Shown here: piece after piece, positions 1 through 10,114 of the stretch
Layout of the letters: each line of letters begins with the position of its first letter
Position numbering within the stretch: the stretch's first letter is position 1
Source: Smittium mucronatum
Taxonomy: Eukaryota; Kickxellomycota; Harpellomycetes; Harpellales; Legeriomycetaceae
DNA: 33,465 nucleotides
Assembly: GCA_001953115.1 (NCBI GenBank)
Contig: LSSL01007625.1
Location: 1 to 33,465 of the forward strand
Direction of reading: 5' to 3'
Position numbers and translations under genes: made by a program
The notes under the pieces: generated by a model
Told to the model about the DNA's origin: nothing
The model's database searches: none
What the model saw: the letters and a program-made list of their open reading frames with translations, nothing else

Positions 1-60
1 TTTTTAGTGTAGTTTTTAATGACGTTATCTTACAATAAAATTCCGTGATACAAAAAAAAA
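1..60 (+). mobile_element. SINE-like retroposon, copy 1 (3' end only)
   Basis: The first 51 bases match, in the opposite orientation, the left ends of the repeats at 9487 and 31408: the block running from AGTTTTTAA through TTACAATAAAATTCCGTGAT is shared. It is followed by nine A residues (52-60). Read on the plus strand this is therefore the 3' end and A-tail of the same retroposon family, and the rest lies outside the window. The shared block is seen directly; the retroposon reading rests on the A-tails of all four copies. Confidence 0.8.
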
Positions 61-303
61 TATTTTAGGCATAGCTCCATGTAAAATGTAGTGGTATGGC
101 TCGAAAATTGATACACATATTATTTAATATAAAAATTTCCATAATCTTACTTCATCATCTGCTTATTTTAACCAAAAAAAGGTGTGAAAATGTTGCTATA
201 TTGAAATAAAAAAAAATTCCAGGCTTAAATATAATTAAAGTATATAATGAAATATCGGTAAAAATAGGATTTTTAAAGGGATTAAACATATATAAAAATC
301 ATT

Positions 304-399
304 ATGTTTGATAATATAGCAAGAGAGGATTATTTAAAGAAAGCCGCTTTAATTTTACTCATACTATCCTACGGTTCTTTCTGGGTATTTGAGATATAG
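304..399 (+). other. Short protein-like frame with one hydrophobic segment
   Basis: An ATG-initiated frame of 31 codons ends at TAG. It starts MFDNIAREDYLKKAA and continues into a hydrophobic stretch of about 15 residues (ALILLILSYGSFWVF), so it could encode a single-span membrane microprotein or a first exon. The bases here are clearly less A+T-rich than either side. I do not recognise a family, no splice partner is obvious, and chance is a real alternative. It is recorded because the local composition departs from the surrounding desert. Confidence 0.12.
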
Positions 400-1293
400 A
401 ATGTACGCTTTAAGTCATGATTTTTTTTTCTCAATTAATTAGAAAAAAAAATTTAAACTCTTTTGGTATCATATAAAATTTTCTGTTTAGCTTATAAAAA
501 TCGAATAAATCATAGTAGAAAAAAAGTGAATTTTTATAAATGGTATTTTTAAACCCCATATAAATTGTTGTTATACTATTGTGTGCTCATACATATCCAT
601 TTTAAAAATTCAAAATTTACATAATGATTTTTTTTATCGACAATATTTTTTTTATAACAAATTTTGCGTTTATTTTTGTTAGTTTTTTTACTAATATAAT
701 ACTTTTTAGAAATAAACTATTAAAGTAAGATTTTTTCGGTTTTATCTTGTAAAAAAATTGTCTTTTTGTGTTTAAATACTTTTCAAATTAATGCATAATA
801 ATATCAATAAGTGATTTTCTTAATTTTTTTTGATTTATCATCTTTAAATAGTGTTTTTATGAATAATGTATGGCATTTTTTTTGTTTAAAGTCATAAAAT
901 AAATGATTATTATAAGAAGTCATTTTTTTTCACCAAATATAAACATTTAAAACTTTATTTAGCATTAATATTAACCTAGAGATTATATATTTTCATTCTT
1001 TTAAAATGAAGTCTATACACTTAATTAAGTAAAAAATGTCCCTTTATTTTAATTGTAAAGATAATTTTGAGAAAATGCATTTAACTGAGGTTTACTGTGC
1101 AAATAAACGAAAAAATTGCTTCTATTTTATTAATAATATCTAAAAATAAATTTAATAATAGGTTTTTTAGAAAAATATATCATTTTTTTTAATATTTTAA
1201 ATCTGTATTAAAATAAAACAATCGCTAAAATGAAAAATTGCTACCATTTCCTTAAATATAATAAATAAATGTACATCAATTTTTTCTATCAGA

Positions 1294-1317
1294 ATATATA
1301 TATATATATATATATAT
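1294..1317. repeat. (AT)n microsatellite
   Basis: About twelve uninterrupted AT dinucleotides. A second run of similar length lies at 1562-1584. Confidence 0.9.
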
Positions 1318-1561
1318 CAATCCATCCTTTTAATAAAACCTTTTTGAAATATAATCCGATTTTTTTATTTGACAGTTATATAGCTTTAAACCTTTTAGTT
1401 TAATTTAGATATTTGGTATCATTATCACAAAATCTTATAATATATTAGGTTTATTAGCTAATTATAAAACAAATAACCTTTTAAATGAAAAATTGTGAGT
1501 TTTTTGTATGAATTTACTTTTTTTTAAAATGATTTTCCTTTATTTTGGATACATCAAATCT

Positions 1562-1584
1562 TATATATATATATATATATATAA
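1562..1584. repeat. (TA)n microsatellite
   Basis: About eleven TA dinucleotides followed directly by AACCCCC. It marks the left edge of a less A+T-rich patch that contains a C4G3-T6-G6 sequence around 1666-1685. Confidence 0.9.
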
Positions 1585-2095
1585 ACCCCCAGATATAAGC
1601 TTTTATTCGAAAAAAATATAAGTTATAAATACCCTGCCTCATTTATATTTGTGTAGGTGTTCTACACCCCGGGTTTTTTGGGGGGCTCATGATGTCAGCT
1701 GTGCCAACCAAATTTTTAGTAACAACTTGCTTATCAGTTTAAGATTATTATTCTAGAGGTTAGATGATAATAAACTACAAAAAATGGACAATTAATTGTA
1801 TTATAAGTAATAATAAAATTTTAAGAAATGTAGTGTTATCAATATCTCAATTTTATTTAGGAAGTAACTTGGGAGTGAGGATATATCCTAAAATTTCCAC
1901 CCCTTGTCTTTGGTCTTTACTTGGGGGTTTTTATACGCCTTGGTTATTAAGAGCTCTGTTTTTAAGTTCTTAAGCTCAAGTGCGCTTCCTTAATATCCTT
2001 TTTTAAAGAGTAAGCCTCTTTGTACTCAGGACTTTTAATTCATTTTATTGATGGTAAGCTTACATCTCTATTGGTCTAATAAAACTGGATCTTGT

Positions 2096-2114
2096 TTCAT
2101 TCATCATGAATGAA
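2096..2114. other. 19-base perfect palindrome
   Basis: TTCATTCAT, a single C, then ATGAATGAA: two nine-base arms with a one-base centre. Such compact symmetry suits a homodimeric DNA-binding protein, but no gene lies nearby. The structure is certain; any function is unknown. Confidence 0.5.
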
Positions 2115-3176
2115 TAGATATATAAAGAAAATATCCCTTTGATTTCAATGCCAAATGTGAAATCACTTCCACGTGTATATTTAATTATTGGGGGAAATCA
2201 AGAAAATGACGATAGAAGCTTCAAAAGATAATTAATAGCATAGAGCAAAAAATTTCACATTCAATTATACATGTTAAAATTAAAATTTTATAAGGAGAAA
2301 CCAATTAACTCTATTTTCTCCGAAATTTGAGAAGTTTATATCCGCTTTTCCATAATATCTCCAACAAATATCAAAAAAAAATTATTTTTATTTGAATTTT
2401 TTAACTGGCCTTATATATTCTAATTAAATTTATAGAATTTATTTATTTATTTTATTGAGATATATACCGTTTTAAAATCTATTAAAAAAATGGTCTAGGA
2501 TATTTATAAAGAGATAATTACGAAAAAACCAAAGAACACAGATGCAGTTGGACGAATAACATTTTTTTTGAGTTTTATAAATGTTATAATCCGAATTTAT
2601 ATTTGTATATAAATTTAGAGTCATTTATAGTTATTTTCACCTAAAGCAAAATAGCAGAGCGACATATTTCTATATGTATTTTCGTAAATGTATAAATTTT
2701 TTATTAATATATAAATAGCAATTTGCATAAATTTTATAACTTTAGTAAAAAAAAATTTGCGATCTTACCCGAAAAATTATGTTTTTTTAATGAATTTGAT
2801 TTTTTTTTAGGGAAATTTATTCTAAATTTAGTAAAAATTCCAATAAATTAATTTGAAAAGGTATCAATTTTTTTATCTCGACTCCATTATTAAGCCCTAA
2901 AACCTAAATAACTTTTGAGCGCTGGTTGAAGGAGAGTGATTTTTTTTTTTTGATAATTTTAATTTTCTTTGGATAAATGAATATATGTATTTTCCTATAT
3001 ATTTTTCTTTTTTTAGCTATTATTATTATAAATTTAAGATAATCACTCATGTTAGTTTTTAATAGAATAAAAAATAAATAAGAAACCGTAATAAATTCAT
3101 AAAGTAATTGTGATGAAACCACATATTATTTTATAAAACTTAAATATAAAAAACGGAAAGAACTATGATCCTCATA

Positions 3177-3208
3177 TTTATTGATTTATTGATTTATTGA
3201 TTTATTGG
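3177..3208. repeat. (TTTATTGA)4 minisatellite
   Basis: Four tandem eight-base units, the last with GG in place of GA, inside the intergenic region downstream of UPF1. Confidence 0.9.
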
Positions 3209-4190
3209 TTATTTATTTTATGGTAGTTGAATTTTTTAAAAGGGGTTTCAGTCTACATAGTTTAATCTAAAAAACGCTCTAATAATGATCATAATAGATG
3301 AATTGATAGCTTAAAATTAAAATAAATCCTAAATAAAAAAATATTCTCCAAGTTTGACTGATATTATCGGATCAAATTCATTTTGAGATATATATTCAAA
3401 TTACGAATTTTCTTATAAAAATCCTCACTATAACGTTTTTTTATAAAAAAATAAAAATAGAATTCAAAGCTTTTAAAAATACTTATAGAAGATCTCTGTT
3501 CAACTCAGTTTCACCTCTCTAATAGTGCTGTACCTGTAAGATATTTGAACTAACTATCTGATCACTTATCATTATTACCAAGTGTTGGTAAATGGGTGGC
3601 TCAAATATCACTATAAAATTTCTACAATCAGCTCGATTATTCGATTGGCGTCTTCAGATCCGAGTTAGCAAAAAAATGTAGGATTATATCTATCAGGTGA
3701 CGTTGGGTCGGATTATCAATAAAATATAGTAATAATACGTGAATCCAGTTTGAATGATTTAACTCTATAACCATTAGATTATACTAGGCTATTATTTCTA
3801 ACCAATACTTATGCCGCCTTTCATCCCATCTGAATTAAATTAGATTTATTTTCTGTATTTTATTAATACAAATAGGGTTCTCAAAAGGTTGGAAAATAAA
3901 AGCTCTATGGGCATACTGGAAACGAAAGGGATAAATAAGAAAATATAACCATATAATAAAAGAGAAAATGATAAAAAATAAAGTCCTTAATTGAATTTGA
4001 AATATGTAAAAATGAAGGAAAATTTTTTTTCAACACTTTAATTACTATTCTTCAACTAAGAACGATGAAATATATGGGTTTTGCAAAAGGATTTCCACAG
4101 AAAGAAATGGAATAAGGAAAAAAATTTATTAAAATATACTGAACACATGAGTGTAAAGGGGTTCTAAATTATAATCTTCCTAATATTTAA

Positions 4191-4443
4191 TTGGAGCGTC
4201 TTCCAAGCAAGGTTATCCGTAAAGATCGCACGGAAAGATATTCTGAAGTAAAAGCTAAAAACGATTCCAAAACCATCCTAACTACCATCCCTTCATGGTT
4301 ACTCTATTTTGCGAAAATTGAAGCTAATATGGTTTGTAATCACTAAAAAGGAAACCTCAAGTAATGCGGAATGGGAAGCTTTGAACATTCTGGATAATAT
4401 ACTCAAAATAGGAACATTAAAACATCCTGCAGATGATATTTGA
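4191..4443 (+). pseudogene. Possible decayed coding fragment, unknown family
   Basis: Two overlapping plus-strand frames read like protein although they contain no complete gene. Frame one (4191-4346, 51 codons, no ATG at its start) begins LERLPSKVIRKDRTERYSEV. Frame two (4282-4443) ends with residues NAEWEALNILDNILKIG and a few more before TGA. Joining them needs one frame change near 4330-4350. Base composition here is like that of the UPF1 exons and unlike the desert to the left. It lies tail to tail with UPF1, just past its stop. It could be the end of a degraded gene, or simply the 3' UTR of UPF1 read backwards. I do not recognise the family. Confidence 0.2.
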
Positions 4444-4522
4444 CCCAGATAGGAATTCTTGTTGTAACTAGTACGCATTAAACCATTGAGTTGCAAAATC
4501 ATATCAAGAATGTTAATTAAAA

Positions 4523-7500
4523 TTAATAGCGGGTAAAGTTTTGAGTTTGCAATATCCCATCATTAGATTCAGTTTGAGTTTGCATTTCGTTATAGCCGCC
4601 TTGATCCTGAGTAAATTTGTTTTTGTATATGAAATCGTTATTTGGGTCTTGCTGAGTCTTATAATTAGAATAATATCCATTGTTGGGGCCAGGAACTGCA
4701 CTGGATGCTTGTAACTTAACATTATCAGCTTGTCTCATTACATCAAAGTTACCGATGACACTATTAGAATTATTGATGCCACCCAAACTAGATAAGAAAT
4801 TTCCAGAAATCTCAGGATATTCACCATTTGTTCCCATAGCAACTCTTTGAGACTGATTAGTAAGTAGGGCAGATTGCGAGTTTGCTTGAGAATAATCAAT
4901 GCGACTGTTTGAACTTTGTTTGAACCCAGAATCGATTATAGATGATTTGCTATTAAATCCTGTTTGAGACATAAGAGGAGGGAATCCCATCAAAGAAGTG
5001 AAAACTGAGTCGATTACTCCGTTGTTTGTGGGAACAATAGAATTTTCTCCGATTACTGATTTAGTATTTGGAATAAAATTGCTTTGGTTCAAACTAGAGT
5101 GGTTTAATGTGGGTACCATTAAATCACTACTACCCAGACTAATCTCTTCTTGGTTCATTTCTCCGATTGGTGCATTAACGTTAGGAGCACCTCTTACTAA
5201 TCCCATATCTGGGGGAACGTATCTTGAAGATTCACGAGAGAAATGGTTTTGTGTCCTACCGTTGGTCTCATTATCACGCTTACCTCTATCACTAGACATC
5301 GAAAGCTGCATTCTTGGAACACTTAATTGAACTGAGCTTTGACGCAAAGCGGATAATGGACCCTCCACCAAGCATTTGTGCTCACGATAGTGAGTTAAAA
5401 GAGCATGCCAAAGAGGGTTCTTACTCAACACCTTTGGATTTCCAAGAATAATCATACCAAATCTAGCTCTGGTAAGAGCGACATTGAGACGTCTAGGATC
5501 GTTTAAGAAGCCGATTCCCTGGTGATCGTTGCTTCTGACACAACTGAGAATAATGTAATCTTTCTCCCTACCTTGGAAAGCATCGACACTTGCAACCTCT
5601 ATGTTGGAGTAAACATCAGACCTCAATGATCCAGAAAGAGACATGTGATGGACTATCCAGCTGCGTTGACCCTCATAAGGAGTGATAACACCGATCTGAG
5701 ACGGGGTTACACCAGATTTTAATAGCTTAGTAACTACTTTTTCACAATTTGAAGCCTCAGTACGGTTTAGATAAGACGTCCCACTAGGAGACATCTCTTC
5801 GGGACCTAAGCTGCTATAGAACATCATTGGCCTAGTTTCGGATGGCCATGGGAAATCAATATTCTTTCTAGTTCTTTCAGCGACGCTGACCCCATTTTGA
5901 AGAGAGCCTTCATAAAAGAAGTTGGAAGAAAATTCCGAGAGACAGGGGTGCATGCGGTATTGTATATCTAGTAGTTGGGGACGTTGACCAAGTAAAATCA
6001 GTCTTTCAAACAATGACTGGCTCAAACCTGCTGCTGAAGATTTTTTGTTCATTATAACTGGTCCTAATTGCTGATGATCACCAACGAGAATTACTTGTTT
6101 TGCGCCCAAAACCAAAGGAATTAAAGCTTCAGGTTCAGAAGCTTGGGTGCTTTCATCGACTAAAACGGTTCTAAACCTAAATTTACTAAGTCTGGGATCT
6201 CCAGCACCAACACAAGTACATAAAATAACATCAGCAGCAGACAAAATCTCGGACTCAGCAGCTCTTTTAAGCTTTTTGTATTTAAATTCATCTTGTTTAC
6301 TTAATTCACCTTGGTCGGCTTTAAGTCTAATTAGTTTTTGCAGCTCAGGAATTGTATCGTTTAATCTAACTTGTTCATGTAAAGTGAGAATTTTGATGTC
6401 AGAGTCGAGCTCTTCCCTACTTTTTGCAGTTAAACGAACGACTTTTAAACCTGTTAAACTTATTTTTTCAGTAAGCTGATCAACTGCTACATTACTAGGA
6501 GCACATACCAAGACCTGTCCAGGATTTATTTTAGCTAAATGGTAAACTAAAGTGGCTGAGGTAACGGTTTTTCCTGTTCCTGGGGGGCCCTGTATCAAGC
6601 TTAGAGGTTGTGATAAAACCTTTTTAATTGCAGAGACTTGAGAATGATTCAATTCAGGAAGATTAGGGGCAGTAAATCTTTTGGGAAGAAGAGATTTTAA
6701 AACTTGAGGTTCTACATCGTGACCTAATAATTTATGGTAAATGAAACTACTAACAGAAGTCTCATCCAAAGCAAAAGTTTTCATTGAGAGCTGCATCCTA
6801 TCAAAAGAGGTGGGTTTCCAAACGTAATCTATTGAGAAGTTATGAGTCATCTCAGTTGGAGCATCCATACGAGTTATTTCAAGACAAATTCCATCATTAA
6901 CATTATCAGGCAATTTGATGACATGACCATTGCTAGACCAACCTGCGTGCATTTCACCTTTATATTGAATTCTAAGCTCATCCCCAATGGCAAGCCTAAG
7001 TTCACCTAACTCGTATTTTGATAGTTTAAACCAGGCTAATCTGTGACGATTAAGCCCAATGTCCCATCTAACTACAACATCTTCCTGTGTTTGAGACTCT
7101 TTGATTTTCTTGTCATATTCAGCTTCGAGTTTCACAAGAGGACCAAAGATATTTTGATACTGAAAGGCATCTTCATACATTAATAGTACCTTCTGAGGAT
7201 CTTCATCGACACCGGGTTTTTCAAGGTCTTCCAAAGTAGTGTTTGAATTATCTTTCCATGCATCCTCTAAACGAATAATTTGGTTCATAGTTATATGGCG
7301 AGCACGTAATTGTTCGTTATCATTGGGGACAGTAACCAACCAGGGCAAAAAGCAACGATCTTCGATTAGTGGTTGCCATTGTGAAGCATCCCACAACATG
7401 TCTTTGCTACTGGGCGTAGATGCGCAAGGATGTCTAGAAAATTTGAGTAGTAAAAAATCGAATTATTCAGAGAATTTAATAGTAAAATGACACTAAATCA

Positions 7501-8063
7501 GAAAAAAGGGTAATTTTTTTTTTTAAAAAAAGTGAATACCTGCATAAAATGACCACAACAGCATCGCTTTTTGCTGGAATAAAGCCTAAAAGAAAAACAT
7601 TCCTATTCCCACAATTATAACATTCAAGAGTAGTATCTCCTAGGGAACTTCCTTCATGTAGCTGAACGTTCTTGTGTCTAGCACGCACCAAATGGGTGAC
7701 TATATGGGCAGCAGAAGTGTTACCTCTGGAATTACAAAACCACTTCTTACATCCCAGACATTTCAAAACGCATTCGGGATTATGTATACCACAATAGTTA
7801 CACGCATATTCAGGAAGTTCTACCACCTCTTCTTCTTCTTGCTCGTCTTCGTCGTTCGAAGAATCTTCTGCCACTTCAAGATTTATATTGGAGAAATCTT
7901 TTGACAATTCCGAGGTGTCTTTGCCATACGCGGCTCCTATTTGGCTAGAATCATAAAAATTTTGGGTTTGAGATTGAATAGAGTATGAGTAATCATTTTC
8001 AGTAGGCTGGGTAAAATTCGAATAATCCCCAAATTGACTATCCTGATCCTTGTAATTGTTCAT
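4523..8063 (-). CDS. UPF1: UPF1 RNA helicase (nonsense-mediated mRNA decay), 2 exons
   Basis: ATP-dependent superfamily 1 RNA helicase, the central factor of cytoplasmic nonsense-mediated decay, acting with UPF2 and UPF3 on terminating ribosomes. Exon 1 is 8063-7540 and exon 2 is 7433-4523, joined in phase 2, giving 1144 residues. The 106-base intron (7434-7539) runs from GTATTC to TTTTCTAG. Splicing restores the invariant ILCR-HPCAS junction of the family. Residues 1-87 are acidic and S/Q-rich. The Cys/His UPF2-binding domain starts near residue 88 ([26 protein letters not shown]). The helicase core shows Walker A GPPGTGKT (about 457-464), DESTQ (601-605), GDHQQ (626-630), YRMHP (667-671), QGREKD (795-800) and ALTRAR (827-832). 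The last 270 residues are S/N/Q-rich with many SQ and TQ pairs, the usual phosphorylation tail. The start is the ATG at 8063; the upstream in-frame TTG at 8072 is an unlikely eukaryotic start. All key residues are present. Confidence 0.97.
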
Positions 8064-8560
8064 AACTGACAATTTTGTTTATGAGAGTCTGCGGTTACTA
8101 GCTAAACCGATACATTTATATTCACTGTTTAAAAATATTGACTCAGAAAAAAATTTCACCTTTAAAAAACAACAGCGAATACAATTGGTTATTAATCAAA
8201 ATTCCAGTTTTTCCATTTGTTAGATTAATTATTTTTCACCAATAGCTGATGTTTTGAGAACAGATCAATAATACTATGATACTATTTCAATGGACATTTT
8301 TCGTGACACTTTAATGTTCCATTTAGTTTCCACGTCATGTGTAGCCCCTGCTGATTTCACGGCATTTATTGGTTGAAACAATAAAAATAACATTTTATTG
8401 GATATATATTTATAACACCACTAAATGAATATAAAACTAATATAAAGGTGTCATAGTTCATATCCGTAGCAGCTGACTCTCTTTTGCCAAATTCATTGCT
8501 AAATAATTGGTGTTTTCTTCAGTTCTCTAAAGTTCCAAACTGTTTTTCAGCCTCTGTTAC
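8064..8560. promoter_or_regulatory. UPF1 upstream region
   Basis: Roughly 500 bases between the UPF1 start and the TTAA-flanked element. Read toward UPF1, CCAAT occurs at about 8188-8184 and again at about 8372-8368. No convincing TATA box or other known element is apparent. It presumably holds the promoter and 5' UTR. Confidence 0.35.
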
Positions 8561-9051
8561 TTAACTATCTCCAGCCCAAATATACATTGGGCTACTATTT
8601 GAGAAGTTATAAAATCTTACTGGATTTAGAAAAACTATAACCAACTATAAATTAATATTGGGGCCAGCGTTATTTATTGGCAAAAAATTGGATACTGTTT
8701 TTTAATTTCTCACCCTCATCCTTTTCAGGGTTGATGGTACAAAAATGGAATTTGTTTTTCATTAAATTCTATCATAAGGTTGATATATTTTGGTTGCTAT
8801 TGGATAAAATAAGAAGATAGGCCAATCGTATCTTTAAATACAAAAATAGGGGCGAAGCAGGAATTTGAACTTAGAAAAGGCTAACCCTTTCAGGGGCAGC
8901 GGTAAAAAAAATAGCTTTCACTTTCCGCTCAATGTTTTCATTAGACTAATATTATTTGTATACCATTGGATAAATCGAGAAGTTAGGCCAACTGAAAGGG
9001 TTAATTTACACAAATAGGAGTGAAGCTACAATTTGGGCTGGAAAGGGTTAA
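8561..9051. mobile_element. Non-autonomous piggyBac-like element flanked by TTAA
   Basis: TTAA at 8561-8564 is followed by CTATCTCCAGCCCAAATATA. At the other end, TTAA at 9048-9051 is preceded by the reverse complement of CCCTTTCCAGCCCAAATTGT. The inverted termini share TCCAGCCCAAAT exactly and differ at three of the first five bases. TTAA target duplication with termini starting CCC(T) is the signature of the piggyBac superfamily. The 483-base interior has no transposase frame, so this would be a miniature or deleted element depending on a transposase elsewhere. The structure is seen; the superfamily assignment is inference. Its position just upstream of UPF1 means it could influence that promoter. 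Confidence 0.5.
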
Positions 9052-9060
9052 GGGGTTAAT
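8785..9060. repeat. Diverged direct repeat pair of about 105 bases
   Basis: Segments 8785-8886 and 8955-9060 resemble each other in the same order: a CTATTGGATAAA or CCATTGGATAAA block, a GAAG(A/T)TAGGCCAA block, an AATAGG-GG(A/C)GAAGC block, and a final G(A)AAAGG-TAA block. They lie inside the TTAA-flanked element and probably arose by duplication or nested insertion. Confidence 0.55.
8885..9000. mobile_element. Nested 116-base MITE with CCCTTTCAG inverted ends
   Basis: The segment begins CCCTTTCAG and ends CTGAAAGGG, a perfect nine-base inverted pair. It is preceded by CTAA (8881-8884) and followed by TTAA (9001-9004), consistent with a TTAA target duplication in which one base has changed. 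No coding frame is present. It sits inside the larger element with related but different termini, so it looks like a younger insertion of a sister family. Confidence 0.5.
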
Positions 9061-9476
9061 TATTTATAGCTGGTAGACTTAATTGTGCCATTATTAATAA
9101 CCAATATTTATGCAAACTAAGTATAAATTCAAAATAAAAGTGAACCATATTCTATTGGATATTCTAATATTTTTTCTAAATAGATTTCTTCGAATTTAAG
9201 CAAATCGGAGCACGTTAAACTCTCTTGGCGTTAAATAGTTATAATTGTTCATACTTGAGGGGTTGAGATAGTCAACAGAGATATATTGCATAGTAACGTC
9301 ATTAAAAATTTCCTTATTGGGTAGCCATCATTTGTAATCAACAAACTTATGAAAATAATATTGCTGGCATATTCAAATCAAACTTAAGCGTTAAAGTCAA
9401 TGTTAGCACCAGCGCTTGATGTTTCTAAGTCCATAGTAAAAAATGTTCGACTTTTTTTTTGTACAATGTGTGCAGC
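9052..9476. other. Intergenic spacer without recognised features
   Basis: About 425 bases between the TTAA-flanked element and the retroposon. No coding frame or known element could be supported. Confidence 0.5.
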
Positions 9477-10084
9477 TTTTTTTTTTCTGTATCACGGAAT
9501 TTTATTGTAAGATAGCGCCATTAAAAACTACGCTAAAAAAATATGAAAAAAGGAAAAAATCGTATAGAAAAGATTTTATCTTAACTACAATAAGTTCCTC
9601 TGTCGGACTACCGGCTGCTTACCTACGGGAAAAGAATGCAATTTACCAACCTAAAGACCCACCATAGCATTGCTTCAAGTAAGTGTATGACTGATGTTAC
9701 ATGCATCCAAGAATTAAGCTTTTTGTCAACAAACAATGGCTCGTTGGAGCTATTGATCTCCTAGTTAGAGCCTACTTCTAACATGATTAATAAGATTAGG
9801 CTCATCCCACACGTGGGTTTGATCGACATTCTTTCCTACAAATAGCTATTAGACGCTGAAATCCGTCTGACTGTCGAACGCTGGACCTGTGCACTAGACT
9901 ATTTCTCGGCTGTGCTAAACTATCGGTTCCTCCTGTTTCGAGATGGCTCTCCTCTGCAATCTCTGTGCGCTGTCTCTACTACTCCCAACCAAGAATAGCA
10001 CAATGCTGTGTGAAATTTTAGTTTAGTGTACTTCGAAAAGCACAATATTAAGCCCCTAAACAACGACAAGATACTTCACTCTTA
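9477..10084 (-). mobile_element. SINE-like retroposon, copy 2
   Basis: About 608 bases, sharing homologous blocks along its whole length with 31395-32027 and, more weakly, 18889-19521. Read on the minus strand it starts TAAGAGTGAAGTATCTTGTC, carries a tRNA A-box-like GTTGTTTAGGGG near its 5' end (10070-10053), a conserved TGTTAGAAGTAGGC core (9783-9770), and ends TAAAATTCCGTGATACAG followed by A residues (9486-9477). No long open frame is present, so it is non-autonomous. The A-tail and shared 5' end argue for a SINE rather than a solo LTR. No target duplication could be identified. Confidence 0.7.
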
Positions 10085-10114
10085 GGGGGGTCACATTTCA
10101 GTTGTGTACCCCCC
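10085..10114. other. G6/C6 hairpin beside the retroposon 5' end
   Basis: GGGGGGTCACA pairs with TGTGTACCCCCC: an eleven-base-pair stem with one bulged T and a seven-base loop. The C tract extends to nine bases. It abuts the last base of the retroposon homology and stands out in A+T-rich DNA. It could be a filled-in insertion scar or a transcript hairpin. Confidence 0.5.

Larger units (their letters stand above)
61..4190. other. A+T-rich intergenic region without a recognisable gene
   Basis: This stretch is dominated by runs of A and T and has no open frame that resembles a known protein. Less A+T-rich patches occur around 300-410, 1620-2340 and 3480-3840. Inside them are short protein-like frames (304-399; 2148-2231, 27 codons) and an unremarkable 69-codon frame at 1764-1973. 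None shows a recognisable family. The patches may be decayed mobile elements or gene fragments. It also carries AT and TTTATTGA simple repeats and a short palindrome, listed separately. Confidence 0.6.

Noticed and set aside
1620..2110. Possible transposon or gene in the less A+T-rich patch
   Set aside because: The 69-codon frame at 1764-1973 has no family resemblance, and no terminal repeats or target duplication could be found.
3700..3800. tRNA-like segment on the minus strand (A-box-like TCTAATGGTTA)
   Set aside because: No acceptor stem can be closed, and the only B-box-like sequence follows the A box immediately, so it cannot fold as a tRNA.
4998..6479. Two plus-strand frames of 110 codons opposite UPF1
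   Set aside because: They are antisense shadows of the conserved helicase and tail coding sequence and resemble no protein family.
8064..8072. TTG at 8072 as the UPF1 start
   Set aside because: A non-ATG start is unlikely in a eukaryotic nuclear gene, and an in-frame ATG lies three codons later.
9443..9667. 74-codon frame at the left edge of retroposon copy 2
   Set aside because: It runs through the poly-T tract and across the repeat, and the frame is not kept in the other copies.
9477..10084. Interpretation of the repeat as a solo LTR
   Set aside because: Although TGTATCACGG could be an LTR start, the copies have A-tails just outside it, no CA end at a shared position, and no adjacent retrotransposon sequence.
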